Below, piece by piece: positions 1 to 5,817 of a stretch of DNA of 42,436 bases. The position numbers and the translations under genes were made by a program. The DNA comes from a virus. The number at the start of each line of letters is the position of its first letter. Positions within the stretch are counted from its first letter, which is position 1. The notes beneath the pieces are model-generated. The model saw only the letters and a program-made list of their open reading frames with translations. It searched no databases and was not told the DNA's origin. The stretch spans positions 1 through 42,436 of IMG/VR virus record IMGVR_UViG_3300030085_002354. The stretch is one strand, 5' to 3'.

Positions 1-192
1 ATGTTCAAAGCACTAAGTAAGAAACGCTCTTCCAGCAATCTTCTCTCTTTTCACATGAAATTTGTCCTCTTAGTTATCATCGGCGCTCTGCTCTGGAATA
101 ACAACGATGCCAGACATATTACCGCTGATGTGTTACAAGACGCTTCACAATTTGTCCGCCCCACCAACACTGACATTCGTATTTCTTTCTAA
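1..192 (+). CDS. Small N-terminal-hydrophobic hypothetical protein
   Basis: A 63-residue reading frame begins with the ATG at the first base of the window, so an upstream extension cannot be excluded. A second in-frame ATG at position 55 gives a 45-residue product starting MKFVLLVIIGALLW, a short signal-peptide-like or membrane-anchor segment. A polar tail follows, containing the stretch ARHITADVLQ and then FVRP. I judge position 55 a plausible true start because the hydrophobic segment then sits at the N-terminus, but no good ribosome-binding site is visible for either start. The next gene begins two bases after the stop. Tiny proteins with a hydrophobic head and a TAD...RP tail are a pattern I associate with T4-like cyanophages. 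Function unknown; membrane location is inferred only from hydrophobicity. Confidence 0.55.
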   Translation: MFKALSKKRSSSNLLSFHMKFVLLVIIGALLWNNNDARHITADVLQDASQFVRPTNTDIRISF

Positions 193-193
193 A

Positions 194-331
194 ATGAGAA
201 TCTTCCTCGCCGCCTTAGTTGTCATCATCGGTGCAAACATCGGTCTTTCCGCTATTAACTACGTCTCAGATCTACAGGATGCAAAAATGCAAAAACTGTG
301 TAAAATAGACAGTAGTTACTGTAAAGATTAG
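194..331 (+). CDS. Small membrane-anchored hypothetical protein
   Basis: The 45-residue product begins MRIFLAALVVIIGANIGLSA, a single N-terminal hydrophobic helix, followed by a charged tail with two cysteines near the end (C-K-I-D-S-S-Y-C). It starts two bases after the preceding stop and its own stop shares one base with a possible GTG start of the next frame, so the three genes look co-translated. It may be a tandem partner of the previous protein: with that gene's start at 55 both are 45 residues, with the same hydrophobic-head, polar-tail layout. The same frame is open further upstream to 107, but that extension has no helix-like start and overlaps the previous gene, so ATG 194 is preferred. 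Function unknown. Confidence 0.55.
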   Translation: MRIFLAALVVIIGANIGLSAINYVSDLQDAKMQKLCKIDSSYCKD

Positions 332-363
332 TGCATCATGTTTTATACAGTTGGAGTGAACTA

Positions 364-549
364 GTGGAACTAGATAAGCACGTTGAGCAACTAGAACTCG
401 CAATCGCTAGTATAGATCAACTCACCAAATCACTCCATAAAACTGACAATAAACACCTATACAATTCCACCCTCATTACTATCAGAAATGAACTCAAACA
501 ACAACTGGAAGACATACTCTCACAGTTCACAAATCCCTCAACAAAGTAA
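364..549 (+). CDS. Small coiled-coil hypothetical protein
   Basis: The frame is open from a GTG at 331, but a GTG at 364 has a GGAG at 353-356 seven bases upstream and is chosen as the start, giving 61 residues. The product is mostly helical with a heptad-like pattern of leucine and isoleucine (ELDKHVEQLELAIASIDQL, later IRNELKQQLEDILSQF), which predicts a short coiled coil. It lies in the tightly packed cluster of tiny genes at the left edge, directly after the 45-residue membrane protein, and overlaps the next small frame. No catalytic motif is visible. Function unknown; oligomerisation is an inference from the heptads. Confidence 0.5.
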   Translation: MELDKHVEQLELAIASIDQLTKSLHKTDNKHLYNSTLITIRNELKQQLEDILSQFTNPSTK

Positions 550-649
550 ATACAATCATGACACAGATGGTGATTGGGATGATATCCTCTCGCCCGATGA
601 TTATGACGATTACTTATCAATGAGAGCATATGAAAAATCTAACCGTTGA
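488..649 (+). CDS. Possible tiny acidic protein
   Basis: A 53-residue frame overlaps the 3' end of the preceding gene by 62 bases and the start of the next by 20 bases. The first third is Asn/Ser/Gln-rich, then it becomes strongly acidic with repeated Asp (DTDGDWDDILSPDDYDDYL). No ribosome-binding site stands out. The part covering 550-629 would otherwise be an 80-base non-coding gap in a cluster with almost none, which favours the gene being real. The size and low complexity leave doubt. Function unknown. Confidence 0.35.
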   Translation: MNSNNNWKTYSHSSQIPQQSKYNHDTDGDWDDILSPDDYDDYLSMRAYEKSNR

Positions 650-869
650 TGACTTCAAACTACATGAAATCATAGAGTGGAAAGAACACTCAGGATACAT
701 CAATTTTATCTCTGAACAGTACCTAACTCTATGCATCAAAACTTATGACAAACCCCAAGAAGTTGCAGCACATTCCAGACACAAACAAAACACCGTCTGT
801 TTACTCATCTTCCGAGAAGAATGGCACAACATTAGAAGAACAACTAGACTACATCAAACTAACAATTAA
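630..869 (+). CDS. Conserved-looking cyanophage hypothetical protein
   Basis: The 79-residue product has an orderly N-terminal two thirds: NLTVDDFKLHEIIEWKEH, then GYINFISEQYLTLCIK, then HSRHKQNTVCLLIFREEW. It reads like a small beta-rich domain of alternating strands and resembles a family of small hypothetical proteins I associate with T4-like cyanophages (recollection, not a database result). The last 15 residues are Arg/Thr/His-rich and overlap the next frame, so the conserved part probably ends near residue 64. The start overlaps the end of the acidic small frame. Function unknown. Confidence 0.6.
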   Translation: MKNLTVDDFKLHEIIEWKEHSGYINFISEQYLTLCIKTYDKPQEVAAHSRHKQNTVCLLIFREEWHNIRRTTRLHQTNN

Positions 870-951
870 GGAGATAACTTCTATCCTGTGGAATAACTGG
901 AGAAATTATTTCATCAGACAACGTAACAACAACCGTATAGACACAAAATAA
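745..951 (+). CDS. Possible overlapping small hypothetical protein
   Basis: The 68-residue frame overlaps the 3' part of the preceding gene by 125 bases in another frame. The second half, covering sequence mostly outside that overlap, looks protein-like: TLEEQLDYIKLTIKEITSIL followed by a Trp/Asn/Arg-rich basic tail. The first half is polar and low in complexity, so translation may begin later, for example at TTG 763. No clear ribosome-binding site is seen. Either a true overlapping gene or an accidental frame that fills 870-951. Function unknown. Confidence 0.35.
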   Translation: MTNPKKLQHIPDTNKTPSVYSSSEKNGTTLEEQLDYIKLTIKEITSILWNNWRNYFIRQRNNNRIDTK

Positions 952-954
952 TAC

Positions 955-994
955 TTTTCCACAGAATATGCGGAAATTGTGGAAATGTGGAAAA
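955..994 (+). other. Cluster of three DnaA-box-like sites
   Basis: TTTTCCACA lies at 955-963 on the + strand. Its exact reverse complement TGTGGAAAA lies at 986-994, and a one-mismatch copy TGTGGAAAT lies at 978-986. TTTTCCACA is the DnaA-box consensus reported for the Synechococcus PCC 7942 origin (established knowledge). The outer two copies are also an inverted repeat that could form a 9-base-pair stem with a 22-base loop, so a structural RNA or DNA role is an alternative. The sites sit at the start of the longest non-coding stretch in the window. Confidence 0.45.
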
Positions 995-1096
995 AAACCT
1001 ATTTGTGTGTTTTATTCCCCTCTTTATCTCTCCGTTTGTTGTACTCTTAGCACGCATCCTAACAGATGTCAACCTCTGTGAGAATACGCAGATAAT

Positions 1097-1131
1097 TATC
1101 AGAAACTCCCCCTTGACAAAGTATCAGAAAC
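1097..1131 (+). repeat. Direct repeat flanking the -35 box
   Basis: The ten bases TATCAGAAAC occur at 1097-1106 and again at 1122-1131, 25 bases apart. The first copy lies just upstream of the -35 hexamer and the second falls inside the -35/-10 spacer. This placement is typical of an operator for a repressor or activator, but no regulator binding this sequence is known to me, so the role is inference. Confidence 0.4.
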
Positions 1132-1141
1132 CTGGTACAAT
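1113..1141 (+). promoter_or_regulatory. Consensus-like sigma70 promoter
   Basis: TTGACA at 1113-1118 and TACAAT at 1136-1141 are separated by exactly 17 bases: a perfect -35 and a 5/6 -10. Transcription would start near 1148, about 38 bases before the ATG at 1186. Host-sigma70 promoters of this kind drive early genes in T4-like cyanophages, in contrast to the late elements seen further right. Confidence 0.75.
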
Positions 1142-1185
1142 AACCTTGTAAGGGTTCAAACAAACCTTCTAGATCTTTGAGACTT

Positions 1186-1389
1186 ATGCAATTCCTTATC
1201 TACGACAATCACAGCAACCTCAGAGGAACTTTCAGCAGCATATATGACATGGAAAGGTATATCGATGGCATTCGGAATAGCAGGGGAGATAGTTTCCCTA
1301 ATACTCCGAGAATGTCGTGCTTTGATTATATCAAGTCGATAGGATGGCAGTGGGAATGTGTTGACAACTATGTAGAGAGTAAGGTATAA
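1186..1389 (+). CDS. Small hypothetical protein under early promoter
   Basis: The 67-residue product starts MQFLIYDNHSNLRGTFSSI and ends with a Trp-containing segment (FDYIKSIGWQWECVDNYV). A TTG at 1177 would add three residues, but the ATG at 1186 is the more natural start. No strong ribosome-binding site is seen; the leader after the predicted transcription start is about 38 bases. It is the first gene behind the consensus-like promoter, so it is probably expressed early, unlike the structural genes to the right. The mixture of short beta-like stretches and a helical middle does not match a family I recognise. Confidence 0.65.
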   Translation: MQFLIYDNHSNLRGTFSSIYDMERYIDGIRNSRGDSFPNTPRMSCFDYIKSIGWQWECVDNYVESKV

Positions 1390-1578
1390 TGAGAGGGTAT
1401 ATGAGGGGCACTATGTAACACCTACTGAGGACAGTGTAAAATGTTATAAATGGCAGTAAATTAGCCCCCTTAAATGTTAAAATCGGCCACTACCCTAACC
1501 TACAAAGGTTCCCAGACGCCCTAGATATTATTCGATTATTCTTTTACGTCCAACTAAAAAAATTTCTGAGGTAAAAAA
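1390..1578. other. Intergenic stretch with possible late element
   Basis: No gene is seen here. TATAAATG at 1445-1452 matches the T4 late-promoter octamer TATAAATA in seven of eight bases and could serve the structural genes downstream, which otherwise have no visible late promoter before 5617. It is one base off and 127 bases upstream of the next start, so this is a weak call. Confidence 0.25.
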
Positions 1579-1797
1579 ATGGACCCTAAGACGCGCCAAG
1601 AAAGGCAAGAAACTCGCGTATGGGCAATTGAGCAATTACTGAGGTATGAGAACTTCTTAGATCCTCGAATGTACGAGTGTGCAGACTATTATGCGTCTTC
1701 CTATGCTTCTCAGGTTGTAGATGATCTATATACACTATGGGTTGAGTGGAAGAAGGATAATCCCACAGACAACCCTCAGGTAAGAAATAGATTGTAG
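1579..1797 (+). CDS. Small helical hypothetical protein
   Basis: The 72-residue product begins MDPKTRQERQETRVWAIEQL and continues as an amphipathic helical protein rich in Tyr and Asp (ECADYYASSYASQVVDDLY, then LWVEWKKDNP). The start is well supported: GAGGT at 1568-1572 lies six bases upstream of the ATG. It is followed seven bases later by the AbrB-like gene, suggesting an operon. No catalytic motif, membrane segment or signal peptide is visible. Proteins of this size and composition recur in T4-like cyanophage genomes as unnamed genes (inference from pattern). Function unknown. Confidence 0.7.
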   Translation: MDPKTRQERQETRVWAIEQLLRYENFLDPRMYECADYYASSYASQVVDDLYTLWVEWKKDNPTDNPQVRNRL

Positions 1798-1804
1798 GAA
1801 GATT

Positions 1805-1975
1805 ATGTCCCATAGATTCACAACAAACTTAGAGGAAGACGATTACGGAGATCTCTTTTTAACTATTCCCTATGAAGTCTGTGAGGAATTGGGTTGGGAT
1901 GTTGGGACAGAATTAGATTATGAACTAACAGAAGATGGAACTGGATTTATTGTGAGGAAAGTGAACAATGAATGA
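1805..1975 (+). CDS. AbrB-like swapped-hairpin small protein
   Basis: The 56-residue product starts MSHRFTTNLEEDDYGDLFLT and has IPYEVCEELGWDVGTELDYE followed by a final strand GTGFIVRKV. This reproduces the swapped-hairpin AbrB/MazE pattern: a strand, a proline-initiated helix ending in L-G, a W-x-x-G-x-x-L turn, then two strands. AbrB-like proteins usually bind DNA as dimers or act as antitoxins; here no toxin gene is adjacent and there are few basic residues, so DNA binding is uncertain. It overlaps the next gene by eight bases, so translation is probably coupled. The start ATG at 1805 lies seven bases after the preceding stop. Confidence 0.6.
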   Translation: MSHRFTTNLEEDDYGDLFLTIPYEVCEELGWDVGTELDYELTEDGTGFIVRKVNNE

Positions 1976-2195
1976 AGAACAAACAGAAGTTTCTATAGCA
2001 GACTCACTGATGGCAGTCAATGAGTGTCTCATTGCCATCCACAAGCGCCTAGAAGCAGTCGAAACGTATGTGAATGAGTTACCTACCCCAGAGAAGACTT
2101 ATTACAAACCAGAGGGGTATGAGGACTATTTGAATATACCTGAGAATTTTAAAGAAATCTACAAGAGATTGAGCAGTCTAGAAGATGGGGTGTAA
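1968..2195 (+). CDS. Small coiled-coil hypothetical protein
   Basis: The 75-residue acidic product has a helical N-terminal half with heptad-like spacing (IADSLMAVNECLIAIHKRLE, then AVETYVNEL). A Pro/Tyr-rich linker follows, then a second short helix (FKEIYKRLSSLEDGV). It overlaps the AbrB-like gene by eight bases and the following large structural gene by eleven bases, so it appears translationally coupled to both. It may be a small assembly factor or chaperone for the structural protein that follows, but that rests on position only. Confidence 0.6.
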   Translation: MNEEQTEVSIADSLMAVNECLIAIHKRLEAVETYVNELPTPEKTYYKPEGYEDYLNIPENFKEIYKRLSSLEDGV

Positions 2196-4920
2196 GACAA
2201 AAGGATATAAATTTGATACATGTTCTGGGTTCGGTCTGAACGATGAACATTGTTTCCCATACACTCCCCCGAGTGGTGGGGTAACATTTCAGCATTTTGA
2301 ATACCCACAGAATGCAATTCGTACAGGGAACTATAATATTCCTGCGCGAGAGAACGATCATGTAATGTATCCTTACATCGATTCGTACACAGTGCCCTCT
2401 ACGGGAGGATCCACAGGGTCTGGTAGTGGTCCAGCAGCAGCGAATTGTGGAAAGTTATCTCAGACCAATCCTTGTTTAACAACCCGTGGGTCGGACAGCG
2501 CGGTCCCCACAATCTTTCACGACTATTATCCTACTGAGTTATCATTTGATTTCAACTTTTCTGATACTTGGTTTGGGTATTTGTATGATACATCTAACAA
2601 TGCAGGTATTGTAGGAACACCTTGCTATCATATTGAAACAGAGACTAGAACAGGTGATAGCGGGGGCAGTCGTCAGATCTGTCATCCTTGTACTAATTTC
2701 ACTGCAGCGCCAAAGGAGACCTTATTATCATACGAGGCTAGTGAAGACCTTACAGGCGATCCTGATTGCCCTCATCCTACGTTATTTGGTATTGGTACTA
2801 ACTCAGATAAGATTGTATTTAAGTACAATGCCCTTTCTACCACAGTACCTAATAGTGTAACTGACTTCTCTGTTAGGCATGGTAGTGGGGCATTTACTGA
2901 TGCCTGGGATGGTAGCAATGGTATTGCATACGAATCTAGTCAAAATCCTTGGCAAGCAGGGGAAGAATTCGTTAGTGACTTTGAAATCTACGACTTTACA
3001 AGTGGTCAGACCAAAAGTAACTTCATTGTCAAGTTTAGAATTGAACCAATCTACGATGATAGCGGTGCTAGCACTGTATATTCTGGTACTAGATGGATAC
3101 TTACTGAGGTATTGAACTTTGGAACTGGGTATGCTGTTAATGATACGTTCAATTTGACGTTTACACACACTCATCCAGACGATACACAGACTACTCTTAC
3201 ACTAGATCTAAAGGTTACCGCAGTTGGACAGACTGAAAACCTTACAGGTAGTGAAGGATTTGACAAATTGCGCGTAAATGACACTATTAATGGTCATACA
3301 ATCACGAGAACGTTCCATACAGACGATGATTTTGGGTATCATATCGTGTATGTTGACGGAAATGGCGCAGATTTTACCAAAGATACGCAATATACGTCTA
3401 ATAGAGCGCATGTAATCACTACTGTTGCGGGATTTGGCATCAAAGACCGCGCAATGTTAGTAGGTTTGTACGAGTTTTTAGACAAATCTCTTCAATTTAT
3501 CACAGCAGACGTTAATCAGAACTCCCCAGATGCGTTTAATCAGTTACAACAACCCGTTGGATTTATTACTTTGACCAATGGTGCGGTCTCAAACGTAGAA
3601 TTTGGTGGTCAAGTGATTAGTTTGGACCTGAATACTATTGTAAGAAACAATGGATACAGTGATGTAGACAATCTTGCACTCACTGGTGGGTCTGGAAGTG
3701 GCATTGAAGTGTCTCTAATCACGGAAGAGGGGCAGATACAAGAGATCCAAGTGACCAATCCTGGTTCTGGATACAATACTGGTGAGGAATTAACTATTCC
3801 TGGAGCGGTATACCCTGGAAACAACCCTCCTGCAGACGCAGTTATCCGTGTTGGACTAGCAGCTAATGGTGGATCGGGGTTTAAAAACTTAAAAGTTGCG
3901 CCAGTCTTGGAAATTAGTCCTGCTCCTACGGGTGGAACTGATGCAGAAGTTGAAGGAACGTTCACTGATGGCGTTTTAACTAATGTTGTTATCAAAAAAC
4001 CTGGTTCTGGATACCTTGAGGACGCGAAACCCACGCTCTCTATCAATAATATCTTTGAAGTTAACGAGATATTGCAGAAAAATGATGGACATCGTGCGGA
4101 TTTGGTTGGAGAGTTCCAAGGTATTTTGGAATCTATCCCCAATGTTAGTAATAGTGATGTAGATACCACCGCAACATCTCAGCAAATTGCTGATGTATAC
4201 GCTAAAGTTCCGTCTGAAACTCTTCTTACTTCTCAAGAACCAAAAATTGAAATCAAATCAGATCCCGATAGAAAGAGAATTACGCAATTATCGCAGACAA
4301 AATTTTCTAAAGATGCCACAGAACCACTGAAAGCTATTGTGGAACCAACTTATGATGTTAATTATTTGAGTAGTGTTCCTATTGATGATGAAGATTTGAA
4401 AGGTATTATCAGAGATGATAAAAAACGCATCAAGGATCAAGGAGAAAAGAATATTGATGATATAACTCAGCAAGTATACCCTGAATATGACAGTAAACAG
4501 GAATCTAAAGTAGAAACATGTATTGGTAGTTTTACTAACCTTCCGACTGCATCTACCTATACTAAATACTTGATGCGTCAGTATCGTCCAGATCCTGCAA
4601 AGGAAACTAGTATCACAGTCAAATTGACTATGAACCCTGTAAATAAGGGATGTGCTTATACTGGGTGTACACCACCTGGTATATCAAGTGGTTATTCTGA
4701 AGAAGTTGGTACGGGTCAGTTTGAAACGGATCCAGAAACAGGTGAAGAAACAGAAATTACTACTACCTACACATACTCATATTCAATGTCCCCTCTGCTT
4801 GGTCCTGGATCCAAATCATGGACTGCCACAGGTAAAATGAAGATCTTTCATGACTTGACCAGAGGCGCGAATACTGTTACACTGGCAACTGATGCATTCG
4901 GAAACCCTTTCGCGGATTGA
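2185..4920 (+). CDS. Virion structural protein with G-S-G-Y repeats
   Basis: This 911-residue protein opens the structural block. The first 200 residues are Cys-rich for a phage protein (for example CKTKGYKFDTC near the start and paired Cys near residue 165) and rich in Gly, Ser, Thr and aromatics. Residues about 485-630 hold three glycine-repeat units of the kind seen in the giant gene (NPGSGYNTGEELTIPG, KPGSGYLEDAKPTLSI). Residues about 640-780 are highly charged and probably helical. The last 135 residues are again beta-rich and end in TLATDAFGNPFAD. The PAAR gene starts three bases after its stop. No lysozyme or OB-fold signature of T4 gp5 is seen, so it is not an obvious hub protein. Likely a baseplate or tail accessory protein; the exact role is unknown. 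Confidence 0.75.
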   Translation: MGCKTKGYKFDTCSGFGLNDEHCFPYTPPSGGVTFQHFEYPQNAIRTGNYNIPARENDHVMYPYIDSYTVPSTGGSTGSGSGPAAANCGKLSQTNPCLTTRGSDSAVPTIFHDYYPTELSFDFNFSDTWFGYLYDTSNNAGIVGTPCYHIETETRTGDSGGSRQICHPCTNFTAAPKETLLSYEASEDLTGDPDCPHPTLFGIGTNSDKIVFKYNALSTTVPNSVTDFSVRHGSGAFTDAWDGSNGIAYESSQNPWQAGEEFVSDFEIYDFTSGQTKSNFIVKFRIEPIYDDSGASTVYSGTRWILTEVLNFGTGYAVNDTFNLTFTHTHPDDTQTTLTLDLKVTAVGQTENLTGSEGFDKLRVNDTINGHTITRTFHTDDDFGYHIVYVDGNGADFTKDTQYTSNRAHVITTVAGFGIKDRAMLVGLYEFLDKSLQFITADVNQNSPDAFNQLQQPVGFITLTNGAVSNVEFGGQVISLDLNTIVRNNGYSDVDNLALTGGSGSGIEVSLITEEGQIQEIQVTNPGSGYNTGEELTIPGAVYPGNNPPADAVIRVGLAANGGSGFKNLKVAPVLEISPAPTGGTDAEVEGTFTDGVLTNVVIKKPGSGYLEDAKPTLSINNIFEVNEILQKNDGHRADLVGEFQGILESIPNVSNSDVDTTATSQQIADVYAKVPSETLLTSQEPKIEIKSDPDRKRITQLSQTKFSKDATEPLKAIVEPTYDVNYLSSVPIDDEDLKGIIRDDKKRIKDQGEKNIDDITQQVYPEYDSKQESKVETCIGSFTNLPTASTYTKYLMRQYRPDPAKETSITVKLTMNPVNKGCAYTGCTPPGISSGYSEEVGTGQFETDPETGEETEITTTYTYSYSMSPLLGPGSKSWTATGKMKIFHDLTRGANTVTLATDAFGNPFAD

Positions 4921-4923
4921 AGC

Positions 4924-5472
4924 ATGGCTGGACTAATGGCAGCAATTTACATGGGCACTTGCAGTGGTCATGGAACTGGTACAGGAGCATCACACCATCC
5001 TGGACTTGGTGGAGGAACATTACCTAACTGTCCTCATCCAAGTCTCAGTCCTACTATTAAACCATCTCCTTTGCCAGCAACTAATGCTGTAGCAATTTGG
5101 CCACCTCTTGCTCAAACACCTCTCAGTCCGTTAACGGGACTCCGTACTGTATTCATTAATAAGAAGTATCCGATTATTAATGAGGATCTCTTAACTACTC
5201 ACCCAACGCCTACACAGTTCACAACGACCTCTGTGGGGTATAAATGTCTTACTACACTAAATACACCTGCTTGGTGGTGTACACAGGGCACAACGGGTGG
5301 TAGAGAAGCACCTGTAGGTCATGCTCGTAAGTTATTTGCTACGAGTAAAACTGTTTTCATTAATGGTATGAACGCAGGTCGTTTTGGTGATCCTTATGGT
5401 AATGGTACAACTGCATTTCCGTGCCTGTCAACTGTAACAGGTGCTAGTCCTAACGTTTACATCGGTCTTTAA
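4924..5472 (+). CDS. PAAR-type tail spike tip protein
   Basis: The 182-residue product ends with the hallmark of PAAR proteins: TVFINGMNAGRFGDP near residue 147, a Cys (FPCLS), then GASPNVYIGL. PAAR proteins form a sharp zinc-bound cone on the gp5 spike and help pierce the cell envelope (established for T4 gp5.4 and type VI secretion). Candidate zinc ligands include GHA near residue 132, paired His near residue 23, and the late Cys. At 182 residues it is about twice a minimal PAAR domain. The additional N-terminal part is Pro/Thr/Gly-rich, and a first copy of the VFIN strand occurs near residue 75, suggesting an internal duplication. It lies three bases after the preceding structural gene and three before the next small gene. 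Confidence 0.8.
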   Translation: MAGLMAAIYMGTCSGHGTGTGASHHPGLGGGTLPNCPHPSLSPTIKPSPLPATNAVAIWPPLAQTPLSPLTGLRTVFINKKYPIINEDLLTTHPTPTQFTTTSVGYKCLTTLNTPAWWCTQGTTGGREAPVGHARKLFATSKTVFINGMNAGRFGDPYGNGTTAFPCLSTVTGASPNVYIGL

Positions 5473-5474
5473 TT

Positions 5475-5621
5475 ATGGCAACACGATCAAAATCCCTCAG
5501 CGGTGGTTCTTACGTCGAGAGCAAACCCAAAAAAACACGTCAGGGTGCGGGTCAGCACACAAAATATGCGTCTACTTCTCGAAATAACGCTAGAAAGCGT
5601 TATCGTGGACAAGGACGATAA
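5475..5621 (+). CDS. Small basic conserved cyanophage protein
   Basis: The 48-residue product begins MATRSKSLSGGSYVESKPKK and is very basic (Arg/Lys-rich, ending KRYRGQGR) with no acidic residues apart from one Glu. It starts two bases after the PAAR stop, and its own stop lies inside a late-promoter element. Very similar small basic proteins next to gene 25 are a recurring feature of T4-like cyanophages as I remember them. The charge suggests binding to DNA, RNA or an acidic protein surface; disorder is likely because there is almost no hydrophobic core. Function unknown. Confidence 0.75.
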   Translation: MATRSKSLSGGSYVESKPKKTRQGAGQHTKYASTSRNNARKRYRGQGR

Positions 5622-5624
5622 ATA
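5617..5624 (+). promoter_or_regulatory. T4-type late promoter GATAAATA
   Basis: GATAAATA fits the NATAAATA late-promoter motif of T4-like cyanophages and differs from the T4 octamer only in its first base. It contains the stop codon of the small basic gene. Transcription would start near 5631, just before the stem-loop at 5634 and 46 bases before the next start codon. Confidence 0.7.
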
Positions 5625-5633
5625 AAGAGGGAT

Positions 5634-5660
5634 GGAACCCCTATAAAAGTTCCGTTTTTT
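5634..5660 (+). terminator. Stem-loop with T-tract before gene 25 module
   Basis: GGAAC at 5634-5638 pairs with GTTCC at 5649-5653 over a ten-base loop and is followed by T residues at 5655-5660. The stem is only five base pairs, so termination is probably partial. For a transcript begun at the late promoter just upstream, the same structure would be a 5' stem-loop instead. A second hairpin, CCGTTT 5652-5657 with AAACGG 5664-5669, overlaps it. Confidence 0.45.
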
Positions 5661-5676
5661 CTTAAACGGAGGTAAC

Positions 5677-5817
5677 ATGGGGAGAAATCACGTTCCAGAT
5701 CATAGTTCTGATCTGATGAAGAAAGATTTTGGTACTGTTGTACTAATTACAGACCCAAAATCCGATTATTATATGAACTTGCATAAGAAAAAATCGGAAA
5801 ATAAAGATAGAAAATGA
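5677..5817 (+). CDS. Small hypothetical protein coupled to gp25
   Basis: The 46-residue product starts MGRNHVPDHSSDLMKKDFGT and ends with a lysine-rich tail. Its start has a strong GGAGG at 5668-5672, four bases upstream of the ATG, part of which can be hidden in a small hairpin. Its stop overlaps the gp25 start in an ATGA arrangement, so gp25 translation is probably coupled to it. It may therefore serve partly as a translational leader for gene 25. No family is recognised. Confidence 0.7.
   Translation: MGRNHVPDHSSDLMKKDFGTVVLITDPKSDYYMNLHKKKSENKDRK

Larger units (their letters stand above)
952..1185. other. Non-coding stretch before the promoter gene
   Basis: About 230 bases without a supported gene. 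It holds the DnaA-box-like cluster at its left end, a pyrimidine-rich patch at roughly 1003-1035, a short ACAGA/TCTGT inverted repeat near 1060-1078, and the sigma70-type promoter and its direct repeats at its right end. No tRNA cloverleaf and no intrinsic terminator with a T-tract were found. Confidence 0.6.

Noticed and set aside
1066-1090. Possible minus-strand promoter with TTGACA complement at 1066-1071
   Set aside because: No acceptable -10 hexamer lies at 16-18 bases and there is no minus-strand gene to the left for it to serve.
952-1185. Search for a tRNA or ribozyme in the non-coding stretch
   Set aside because: No cloverleaf arms, GTTC loop or conserved core were found; only short inverted repeats.
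3609-4169. A 186-codon minus-strand frame with proline-rich sequence
   Set aside because: It mirrors the glycine repeats of the 911-residue protein (Gly codons read as Pro/Ser/Thr on the other strand).
2185-4920. Identification as the gp5 lysozyme hub protein from its place before the PAAR gene
   Set aside because: No lysozyme catalytic motif, OB-fold-like start or C-terminal spike repeat is visible, so only a general structural role is claimed.
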